Assembly (NCBI GenBank): GCA_947446835.1
Contig: CANFHS010000140.1
Coordinates: forward strand, 1 to 6,319
Direction: 5' to 3'
DNA length: 6,319 nt
DNA from: Bacteriovoracaceae bacterium
GTDB taxonomy: Bacteria > Bdellovibrionota > UBA1018
Position numbers and translations under genes: made by a program. The notes under the pieces were generated by a model. It did not search any database. It saw nothing but the letters and a program-made list of their open reading frames with translations, and was not told the DNA's origin. Numbering within the stretch: position 1 is the first letter of the stretch; every line of letters starts with the position of its first letter. Shown piece after piece: positions 1 through 6,319 of this stretch.

Positions 1-1
1 C

Positions 2-190
2 AGCCTGGAAACCACCCAGCTCAGCGCCAAGGCCCGGTTCAGGCTGTCCGACCGGATTCTGAAGTCCAAGGAGCTCACACTGCTTGAAATGATCCTGTCG
101 CAGGGTAAAACACCTGACGGTGACTACGCCTATGCCCTGAGCGGCTCGGTGATGGCACCCATGGCTGTCCCTGCTGCAGGTGCCCCTTGA
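2..190 (+). CDS. C-terminal fragment of an unrecognised protein (5' end outside window)
   Basis: This is an open frame that runs in from the window edge and ends at the TGA at 188-190, giving 62 residues. The first part is charged and probably helical (SAKARFRLSDRILKSKELTL). The end is small and hydrophobic, rich in Ala, Pro, Gly and Met (VMAPMAVPAAGAP), and looks like a flexible tail. Of the three forward frames at this edge, this is the one that stays open up to the ispA start. Its stop overlaps the ispA TTG start in TTGA, the same coupling seen at the next junction, which supports it as a real gene end. I do not recognise the family. In many bacteria ispA follows xseA/xseB (exonuclease VII), but this tail does not resemble either protein's C-terminus as I know them. 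No function is assigned. Confidence 0.6.
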   Translation, partial: SLETTQLSAKARFRLSDRILKSKELTLLEMILSQGKTPDGDYAYALSGSVMAPMAVPAAGAP

Positions 191-1035
191 ACGCTGAATT
201 CGAAAACGAACTGGAAGCCCGTCTCACCCGCCACCTGGCCACCGGACCCCACCGGGTCCCGCAACGCCTGGTGGACTCCATCCGCTACAGCCTGCTGGCG
301 CCCGGCAAGCGCATCCGGCCCCGCCTGGTGCTGGAGTGTGCCCACATGATCGGCCTGCCGCGCGAAGCTGCCCTGGCCCCTGCCGTGGCCATCGAGATGA
401 TCCACTGCTTCACCCTCATCCACGACGACCTGCCGTGCATGGATGACGACGACTTCCGCCGGGGCCGCCCTTCGAATCACCGCCAGTTTGACGAAGCCAC
501 GGCCCTGCTGGCCGGAGATGGGCTGATGGGCCTGGCCCTGGACAGCCTGCTCGATGCGCAGGCCCTGGTGCCGCCGGCGGGCCTGGTGCAGGCTTTCCGC
601 CGCCTGGCCGAAGCCATCGGCCCACGCGGCGTGGTGGGCGGCCAGGCCGCCGAACCCGAGCTCGGGCCCGGATCCTCGCGCGAGGCGCTGGAGTCGATGC
701 ACGCGCGCAAGACCGGCGCCCTGTTCGATGCTTCGCTGCTGATGCCCGCCGACCTGGCCGGGATCGCGGCCTCTGACTCCCGTTTCCAGGCCCTGGCGCG
801 CTTTTCCGCGGAGCTCGGCCTGGCATTCCAGGTCGCCGACGACATCGAGGACGCGGGCACCGAGAAACGCGAATCGGTCAGCATCCTGGCCTACATCCCC
901 GTGGAGCAGGCCCGACGCGAGACCCACCAGCGGCTCTCGGACGCCATCCACGCGCTCGAGGAGGCCTGGGGTCACGACCGCGCCCGGGGGCTGGCCACCA
1001 TCGCCGGCGAAGTCCTGAAAAAGGTCCAGCCTTGA
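187..1035 (+). CDS. ispA: Short-chain polyprenyl diphosphate synthase, farnesyl diphosphate synthase type
   Basis: This 282-residue protein belongs to the trans-isoprenyl diphosphate synthases. These cytosolic all-helical enzymes condense IPP with DMAPP/GPP to make FPP, a precursor of undecaprenyl phosphate, quinones and other prenyl products. Visible family marks are PGKRIRP (39-45, IPP/diphosphate binding), the first Asp-rich motif DDLPCMD (80-86) followed by DDDFRRGRPSNH, GGQ (151-153), KTG (175-177) and the second motif DDIED (218-222) after AFQVA. Phe75, five residues before the first motif, together with the two-residue insertion inside that motif, fits FPP rather than GGPP synthase; this product call is inference. 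After DDIED the protein is about a dozen residues shorter than E. coli IspA and lacks most of the Gly/Lys-rich loop. The TTG at 187 is the only usable start: an in-frame stop lies at 121-123 and no ATG or GTG intervenes. The start overlaps the upstream stop, and a weak GCAGG (176-180) lies 6 nt before it. The stop overlaps the next gene's start. Confidence 0.9.
   Translation: MNAEFENELEARLTRHLATGPHRVPQRLVDSIRYSLLAPGKRIRPRLVLECAHMIGLPREAALAPAVAIEMIHCFTLIHDDLPCMDDDDFRRGRPSNHRQFDEATALLAGDGLMGLALDSLLDAQALVPPAGLVQAFRRLAEAIGPRGVVGGQAAEPELGPGSSREALESMHARKTGALFDASLLMPADLAGIAASDSRFQALARFSAELGLAFQVADDIEDAGTEKRESVSILAYIPVEQARRETHQRLSDAIHALEEAWGHDRARGLATIAGEVLKKVQP
1018..1035 (+). promoter_or_regulatory. 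Ribosome binding site and coupled stop/start TTGA between ispA and the ATP-grasp gene
   Basis: AAAAAGG (1018-1024) lies within the end of ispA, 7 nt before the TTG at 1032-1034. That TTG overlaps the ispA TGA (1033-1035). This supports the TTG start and suggests translational coupling: ribosomes ending on ispA can restart on the next frame. Confidence 0.6.
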
Positions 1036-2018
1036 GCCCCCGTCTCCAGGCCGCCGCCCCGTCCCTGCTTTTTGTCACGGACCCCTGGGACACCCTCGAC
1101 CACGCACGCGACACCACCCTTCGCCTGATGCAGGAGTGCCTGCACCTGGGGGTCGAAGCCTGGTGGTGCGACGGCCATAGCGTGCGCCTGGAGCACGGAA
1201 AGATCACGCTGACGGCCTCGCGGCTCAAGAGCCTCGCTTCGAGCGAACGCAGCTCCCAGGCATTCCGCTTCGAACCCGCCCGCGCGATGGCCCCTGCCCG
1301 GTTCGGACGCATCCTGTACCGCACCGACCCTCCGGTGGACCTGGCTTACCTGCATCCGCTGCAGCTGCTGGTGGCAGGTATCGAGAACTCTGCCACCGAG
1401 CTGGTGAATCCGCCCGCGGTGCTCTTCCAGCGCAGCGAGAAGATCGAAGGCGCCCTGCTGGGAGGCCTGGCCCCGCACTCCGTGGTTTCTTCCCAGGAAG
1501 CGGCCCTGGAAGCCTTCGGCTCGGCCCAGGGAAAGGCCGTGCTCAAGCCCCTGCACCAGGCCCAGAGCAAAGGCGTGCAGCTGCTGGACTTCGGCCAGGA
1601 CCCCGCCCGGGCGCGCACCCAGCTGCGTGAAGCTACCCAGGGCGGCACCCTGCCGGTCATCCTGCAGGAGTACCTGCCTGCGGTCCAGGACGAGGGCGAG
1701 CTGCGCCTGTGGCTGCTGAACGGCCGCCTCCTGGCCCACGCGCGCAAGAATCCTCGCCGGGGCGAATTCAAGATCGACATGGACCGGGGCGGCTTTCTCT
1801 CGGCCTCCCACCTTTCGCGCCGGGACCTCGCCGCTGCCGACAAGGTGGGCCGCCGCCTGCGCGAGCTGCGCGTCCGGCTGGCCGCCGTCGACCTGATCGC
1901 AGGCAAGGTCACCGACTTCAACCTGACCAGCCCAGGCCTTCTGACCCCCATGGAAACCCTGCTCAGCCAGAACCTGGCCGAACCCGTGGTCCGTTCCCTG
2001 ATCCGGCCCTGGCGCTGA
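1032..2018 (+). CDS. Glutathione synthetase-like ATP-grasp protein (GshB family, divergent)
   Basis: This 328-residue protein follows the bacterial GshB layout from end to end (E. coli GshB is 316). GshB joins gamma-Glu-Cys and Gly using ATP in the cytoplasm. Visible correspondences are an N-terminal strand with TDPWD (16-20), RTDPP (97-101, matching RKDPP), VNPP (125-128), SEK (135-137), VLKPL (170-174, the ATP-binding Lys), QEYLPA (212-217), AR (237-238) and D287...D295-F-N297-LTSP (matching D...EINVTSP, the metal-binding end). Three segments differ: the loop DGMGG after LKPL is HQAQSKG here; in the lid over the substrate, ETRGN becomes EFKID (245-249), although the following GG is kept; and the metal-ligand Glu becomes Asp295. 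The fold and ATP use look sound, but the substrate is uncertain: it may be glutathione synthetase or another peptide ligase. No gshA is visible nearby. The TTG start at 1032 overlaps the ispA stop, has AAAAAGG (1018-1024) 7 nt upstream, and no other in-frame start fits the family N-terminus. Confidence 0.8.
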   Translation: MSPRLQAAAPSLLFVTDPWDTLDHARDTTLRLMQECLHLGVEAWWCDGHSVRLEHGKITLTASRLKSLASSERSSQAFRFEPARAMAPARFGRILYRTDPPVDLAYLHPLQLLVAGIENSATELVNPPAVLFQRSEKIEGALLGGLAPHSVVSSQEAALEAFGSAQGKAVLKPLHQAQSKGVQLLDFGQDPARARTQLREATQGGTLPVILQEYLPAVQDEGELRLWLLNGRLLAHARKNPRRGEFKIDMDRGGFLSASHLSRRDLAAADKVGRRLRELRVRLAAVDLIAGKVTDFNLTSPGLLTPMETLLSQNLAEPVVRSLIRPWR

Positions 2019-2021
2019 CGC
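2019..2021. other. Convergent gene junction with no recognisable terminator
   Basis: The ATP-grasp gene (stop 2016-2018) and merR (stop 2024-2022 on the minus strand) meet tail to tail with 3 bp between them. The only local symmetry is CTGA-CGC-TCAG (2015-2025), a four-pair stem spanning both stop codons. No T-run follows on either strand, so it does not qualify as an intrinsic terminator. Confidence 0.7.
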
Positions 2022-2435
2022 TCAGGCCTGGAAGAGTTCGCGGATCGGCCGCTCCAGCTGGTCCTGGAGGTCGCGCACCAGGCCCTTGAGGACCACGGCC
2101 ACAGGCTCCTTCGAGGCCACCGCATCCTGAGGGGCGGCCGCAGGCCGGGCCTGTGGCGAAGCGGCCTGCTCGCGAGCCTCGCGCAGCAGACCCTGCTTCT
2201 TCAGCTCCTTGAGGCGCTTGCGCGCGCCTTCGATCGAGTAGCGCTCGGTGTACAGCAGCGACTTGATCAGCAGCAGCGTCTCGACCTCGGGCCGACGGTA
2301 CACCCGCTGTCCCGAACTCGACTTGTCAGGAGCGGCCGCCGGAAACTCCGCTTCCCAGAAGCGGAGCACGTAGGGCTTCACTCCGACGATCTCCGAAACT
2401 TCACCAATCCGGAAAAACTGGCGATCGGGAATCAA
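2022..2435 (-). CDS. MerR-family transcriptional regulator downstream of ihfA
   Basis: This 137-residue protein starts with a MerR-type winged helix-turn-helix. FRIGEVSEIVGVKPYVLRFW (8-27) is the recognition region, followed by a wing with the characteristic RVYRRPEVE (44-52) and helices through LLYTERYSIEGARKRLKEL (60-78). A flexible Ala/Pro/Gln-rich linker (about 91-110) leads to a short C-terminal helix (113-137) that could mediate dimer contacts. It has no cysteine at all, so Cys-based metal or redox sensing as in MerR, CueR or SoxR is excluded. A small MerR protein after ihfA is a recurrent neighbour in deltaproteobacterial-type genomes; its targets are unknown to me. The start must be TTG at 2435-2433, because the codon immediately upstream in the same frame is the ihfA stop TGA and no other Met or Val start lies near. 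A weak GGCGAG lies 6 nt before the start, inside the end of ihfA. The gene is probably cotranscribed with pheST-ihfA. Confidence 0.87.
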   Translation of the reverse strand: MIPDRQFFRIGEVSEIVGVKPYVLRFWEAEFPAAAPDKSSSGQRVYRRPEVETLLLIKSLLYTERYSIEGARKRLKELKKQGLLREAREQAASPQARPAAAPQDAVASKEPVAVVLKGLVRDLQDQLERPIRELFQA

Positions 2436-2780
2436 TCAGAACTCGCCATCATCCCCGTCATCATCGTCATGAACCTTGCCATCCGCGCCCGGCTCCACGC
2501 CACCGTTCACTTCGGCGCGCAGGACCTGCGAGGGACGGAAAGTCAGGACGCGACGGGCCGAAATCTCGATGCTCTCACCGGTCTGCGGGTTGCGGCCCAC
2601 GCGCGAGCGCTTTTCGCGGACCACGAAGTTCCCGAAGCCCGAGATCTTGATCTTCTGGCCCTGGGCCAGCGTGCCCTTGATGGTGTCGAACACCAGCTCC
2701 ACCAGGTCGGCTGCCTCTTTCTTCGAGAAACCGATTTTCTCGTAGAGCGCTTCAACGATATCCGCTTTGGTCATCGCCAC
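2436..2780 (-). CDS. ihfA: Integration host factor alpha subunit (HU/IHF family) with acidic C-terminal tail
   Basis: This 114-residue DNA-binding and DNA-bending protein normally pairs with IHF-beta to organise the nucleoid and assist recombination and transcription. The N-terminus MAMTKADIVEALYEKIGFSK matches the MALTKAE-type start of IhfA. The DNA-binding arm is intact: SGFGNF (47-52), GRNPQTGESIEI (62-73) with the minor-groove intercalating Pro65, and ARRVLTFRPSQ (75-85). IhfA is usually about 95-105 residues; here a tail from about residue 92 carries nine acidic residues, including DDDDGDD (105-111). pheT-ihfA linkage and the sequence favour alpha over beta or HU, although the tail is atypical. 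The GTG start at 2780 is preferred over the ATG two codons later because it restores the family N-terminus and sits 9 nt from AGGAG, whereas the ATG would be 15 nt away. It lies 47 bp after pheT and directly abuts merR. Confidence 0.92.
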   Translation of the reverse strand: MAMTKADIVEALYEKIGFSKKEAADLVELVFDTIKGTLAQGQKIKISGFGNFVVREKRSRVGRNPQTGESIEISARRVLTFRPSQVLRAEVNGGVEPGADGKVHDDDDGDDGEF

Positions 2781-2827
2781 TGCCGAATTCTCCTCTGTGA
2801 GAACGTGGAAATTAGCACCGCTGTTCC
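2781..2827 (-). promoter_or_regulatory. pheT-ihfA intergenic spacer with ihfA ribosome binding site in a small hairpin
   Basis: This 47-bp spacer is the longest non-coding stretch in the window. On the minus strand it carries AGGAG at 2794-2790, 9 nt before the GTG start, which decides that start. GTTCTC (2804-2799) can pair with GAGAAT (2792-2787) across a 6-nt loop (five Watson-Crick pairs plus one G-U), and the 3' arm covers part of the ribosome binding site. A TGCTAATTT upstream resembles an extended -10 element only weakly and lacks a good -35, so an internal promoter is possible but unsupported. Confidence 0.5.
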
Positions 2828-5308
2828 TCAGCGAAGCTCAGCCCCCAGCTCCTTTTTCCAGGCATCCAGGATGGCCTGGGAGGCTTGATCGGCCTCGGAC
2901 TCCTGAAGACTGCGAGCTTCATTCAAAAAGGTAACCCGGACCGCCACGCTTGTCATCCCCTCTGCGACCTGAGAACCGCGATAAATATCGAAAACCTTGG
3001 CGGTCTTTGCCAAAGGCTTGCCGGCCTTGATCGCCAGTTGAGTGATTTTGTCGGCAGAAACATCCGCCTTCACCACGAGCGCAAAGTCCCGCTCCATGGG
3101 CGGGAACTGGGGAATGGCCTTGAAGGGCTTGCCTTCAGCGGCTGGCCGGCAAAGCCTCTGGAGCTGCTCCCAGTCCACTTCCCCCAGGAACAGCGGGGCC
3201 CGGAATTTGAGCGAGCGCGACAGCCGAGGGTGCGCCAGACCCAAGGATCCAGCCACCTGGTTGCCCGCCAAGATTTCGACACTCTGTCCGGGGTGCAGCA
3301 GCGGATTTCCGCCCGACCGCGACTGCGCCATGGGCGAGAAGCGGACGCCGCGGGCGCCCAGCTGCTCGAACAGGACCTCGAACACGGCCTTCAGGTCGTA
3401 GAAATCGACTTCACCCACCTCGTTACGAAGGCCCTGCGCGAAGCGCGGCCCCGAAAGCGCCACCGCCAGCTTCCAGCGCTCCTGGACGCTGGTTTCCATC
3501 TCACCCTTGGCTTCGACAGCGCCGGGGACCTGGAAGGTCGGCCGCAGCTCGAACAGGCGGATGGGCAGCTTCTCGGAACCGAAGTGGTGGTGCCAGCTGT
3601 CGATCGCGTTGCGGACCAGGCCCGGGAGGAGCGAAGGCACCAGGACCGAAAGCTCGTCGCTCAGCGGATTCACCAGGCGGGCCGACGACTCGAGGCCGAA
3701 CTGCTTGAGCCAGCTCTCGCTCGTGAAGGCAAAGTTGATGGTCTCCGACAACCCGGACTCGACCATCGCGTCCTTGGCCTGATGGATCAGCGCCAGGCGG
3801 GCCATGCCCGCGTCCGCTCCCTGCGAAGACGGCTGCGACGTCAGCGGCGGAACCGTCGACGGAATGCGGTCGTAACCCAGGCTGCGGGCCACCTCCTCGC
3901 TCAAGTCCTCGCGGATGGCCAGGTCCTGGCGCCAGGACGGCGGCGTCACGGCCCACTCGGCGCCCTGCTTCTGGATGCGGCACCCTTGCGTGACCAGTGA
4001 GCCTTCGATCTCGGCTTCGGTGAAATTCGTGCCCAGGAAGCGGTTGAAATAAGCCGCTTCGACGCTGATGTTCCGCTCGGCCAAGGCGCCCGGCTTGCGG
4101 GATGGCTCGAACGCGGCGGTCGTTCCGACCACCTTGCCGCCGGCCAGCTCCTCGACCAGCGCCACGAGGCGCCCCATCGCGGCTTCGAGCCCGCGCGGAT
4201 CGACACCCTTCTCGAAACGGATGGCAGCCTCGGTGCGACGCGCGTGCCGATTGGCCGCGCGACGGGTGGTCGCCGGATGAAACTCGGCGCACTCCAGGAA
4301 GACCCGCTGCGTGGAGTCCTGGACCTCGGAGTTGCCGCCGCCCATGACCCCCGCCAGGCCCACGGCCCGCGCGCCATCCCCGTCAAAGATCACCAGCTCG
4401 GAGCCGGCCAGCTTCACCGTCGACCCGTCGAGCAGGCTCACTTCCTCGCCGGCCTGTCCCACGCGCACGCCCAGCGTATCGCCCTGGAGGCGATCGCGGT
4501 CGTAAGCATGCATCGGATGCCCCATCTCGAGCATGGCCAGGTTGGTGGCATCAACCACGTTGTTGATGGACCGCGAGCCCACGGCCTCCAGCTTGCGCTT
4601 CACCCAGTCGGGCGACGGGCCGATCTTCACGCCTTCCATCGCCACGCCCAGGAACTGCGGAGCGAGCTCGCCTGCCCGCAGCTGCAGCTGGATGCCGGCC
4701 GAACCGGACGGGTAGCGCAGCTCCGCGATGCGCGGGCGCTTGACCTCGACCCCCAGGGCGGCGGCAATCTCGCGCGCCATGCCCAGATGGCTCAGGCAAT
4801 CCCCGCGGTTGGCCGTCAGCTTGAACACCAGGATCGCGTCATCACGCCCCAGCACCTTGGCCAGCGGCTGCCCCAGCGCCGTCTCCGGCGACAGGATCAG
4901 GATGCCTTCGCTTTCTTCCGCAAGGCCCAGCTCCGATTCGGAGCAGAGCATGCCGTTGGAAACCACTCCACGGATCTTGGACCGCTCGATCTTCACGCCA
5001 TTCGGCAGCAGCGCGCCGATCTGGGCCAGCGCCACGATGTCGCCGGCCTTCATGTTCTGGGCGCCGCACACGATCTCCTGCGGCTCGCCTTCGCCGAGGG
5101 TCACCTTGCACACCGACAGGCGATCCGCTTCCGGGTGCTTGCCCCGCTCGAGGATCCGCACGGTCACGACCTTCTCGAAACCCTTGGCCAGGGGCCGGAC
5201 CTCTTCGACCTCCAGGCCGCGACGGGTCAGGATCTCGGCCAACTTCTCGGGAGTGCCGGCCTTGGAAAGGTCGACGAGCTCGGAAAGCCAATTCCAAGAA
5301 ATGCGCAT
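2828..5308 (-). CDS. pheT: Phenylalanyl-tRNA synthetase beta subunit
   Basis: This is the 826-residue large subunit (E. coli about 795) of the cytoplasmic alpha2-beta2 enzyme that charges tRNA-Phe. Domains in order: the N-terminal MRISWNWLSELVDL signature; an EMAP/OB-type tRNA-binding domain (about 40-150, with ERGKHPEADRLSVCKV and GVVSNGMLCSESELGL); the B3/B4 editing domain (about 210-390), with GHPMHAYD (263-270) and FLECAEFHP (337-345) supplying the His268 and Glu339 expected of the tyrosine-editing pocket, plus RFEKGVDP (364-371); B5 (about 410-485, ending SLGYDRIPSTVPPL); a catalytic-like core (about 500-720); and a C-terminal ferredoxin-like anticodon-binding domain (about 733-826, opening PQFPPMERDFALVV). 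All are present and uninterrupted. The ATG start has GAGGAG (5319-5314) 5 nt upstream. The gene follows pheS by 16 bp, so equal expression from one transcript is expected. Confidence 0.98.
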   Translation of the reverse strand: MRISWNWLSELVDLSKAGTPEKLAEILTRRGLEVEEVRPLAKGFEKVVTVRILERGKHPEADRLSVCKVTLGEGEPQEIVCGAQNMKAGDIVALAQIGALLPNGVKIERSKIRGVVSNGMLCSESELGLAEESEGILILSPETALGQPLAKVLGRDDAILVFKLTANRGDCLSHLGMAREIAAALGVEVKRPRIAELRYPSGSAGIQLQLRAGELAPQFLGVAMEGVKIGPSPDWVKRKLEAVGSRSINNVVDATNLAMLEMGHPMHAYDRDRLQGDTLGVRVGQAGEEVSLLDGSTVKLAGSELVIFDGDGARAVGLAGVMGGGNSEVQDSTQRVFLECAEFHPATTRRAANRHARRTEAAIRFEKGVDPRGLEAAMGRLVALVEELAGGKVVGTTAAFEPSRKPGALAERNISVEAAYFNRFLGTNFTEAEIEGSLVTQGCRIQKQGAEWAVTPPSWRQDLAIREDLSEEVARSLGYDRIPSTVPPLTSQPSSQGADAGMARLALIHQAKDAMVESGLSETINFAFTSESWLKQFGLESSARLVNPLSDELSVLVPSLLPGLVRNAIDSWHHHFGSEKLPIRLFELRPTFQVPGAVEAKGEMETSVQERWKLAVALSGPRFAQGLRNEVGEVDFYDLKAVFEVLFEQLGARGVRFSPMAQSRSGGNPLLHPGQSVEILAGNQVAGSLGLAHPRLSRSLKFRAPLFLGEVDWEQLQRLCRPAAEGKPFKAIPQFPPMERDFALVVKADVSADKITQLAIKAGKPLAKTAKVFDIYRGSQVAEGMTSVAVRVTFLNEARSLQESEADQASQAILDAWKKELGAELR

Positions 5309-5313
5309 GAAAG

Positions 5314-5319
5314 CTCCTC
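5314..5319 (-). promoter_or_regulatory. Strong ribosome binding site for pheT
   Basis: GAGGAG on the minus strand, 5 nt before the pheT ATG (5308-5306), lies in the 16-bp gap after the pheS stop. It is one of the two strongest Shine-Dalgarno sequences in the window, with the ihfA site, and fixes the pheT start. Confidence 0.8.
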
Positions 5320-5324
5320 GGGAA

Positions 5325-6319
<995 letters not shown>

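Noticed and set aside
1..190. XseA or XseB C-terminus as the identity of the first fragment.
   Set aside because: Expected from common ispA neighbourhoods, but the fragment shows none of the C-terminal features of either family that I can recall, so it is left unnamed.
130..1811. Long minus-strand open frames (130-975 and 972-1811, about 280 residues each) opposite ispA and the ATP-grasp gene.
   Set aside because: The plus-strand proteins carry clear family motifs throughout. The antisense frames are Arg/Gly/His/Gln-rich translations with no family features.
2015..2025. CTGACGCTCAG as a bidirectional terminator between the convergent operons.
   Set aside because: The stem is only four base pairs with a 3-nt loop, extension mismatches at once, and there is no T-run on either side.
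2799..2819. Internal promoter (TGCTAATTT as an extended -10) for ihfA on the minus strand.
   Set aside because: The -10 match is partial, no acceptable -35 lies at the right distance, and a single AT-rich patch in a short spacer is weak evidence.

Overview
The window is GC-rich bacterial chromosome (roughly two thirds G+C by eye) and is almost entirely coding. It holds two gene blocks that converge on one point near position 2020. All seven genes end in TGA. Three of the start codons are TTG and one is GTG. The order pheS-pheT-ihfA-merR is a housekeeping arrangement I associate with deltaproteobacteria in the broad sense (Myxococcota, Desulfobacterota/Geobacter-like, Bdellovibrionota). I infer a high-GC member of that assemblage and cannot name a genus.

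Plus-strand block (1-2018): the C-terminal end of an unrecognised protein, then a short-chain (farnesyl-type) polyprenyl diphosphate synthase (ispA), then a divergent glutathione-synthetase-like ATP-grasp protein. The three are translationally coupled. Each downstream gene begins at a TTG that overlaps the preceding stop codon in the tetranucleotide TTGA. No promoter for this block lies inside the window.

Minus-strand block (read from 6319 down to 2022): pheS and pheT, the alpha and beta subunits of phenylalanyl-tRNA synthetase; ihfA, the alpha subunit of the DNA-bending protein IHF, here with an Asp-rich C-terminal tail; and a small MerR-family regulator. pheS is essentially complete: the last two bases of the window fit the 'TG' of its start codon. 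Spacing is 16 bp between pheS and pheT, 47 bp between pheT and ihfA, and 0 bp between ihfA and merR. The ihfA TGA is followed at once, in the same frame, by the merR TTG.

The two blocks are separated by 3 bp (2019-2021), with no recognisable intrinsic terminator. Functionally the region combines aminoacylation, nucleoid architecture/regulation, isoprenoid precursor synthesis and probable thiol/peptide-ligase chemistry. I see no mobile elements, CRISPR arrays, tRNA or rRNA genes, or defence genes. Nothing here makes a convincing new system. The points most worth a second look are the altered active-site segments of the ATP-grasp protein, the shortened C-terminal part of IspA, the acidic IHF tail and the in-frame ihfA/merR junction.
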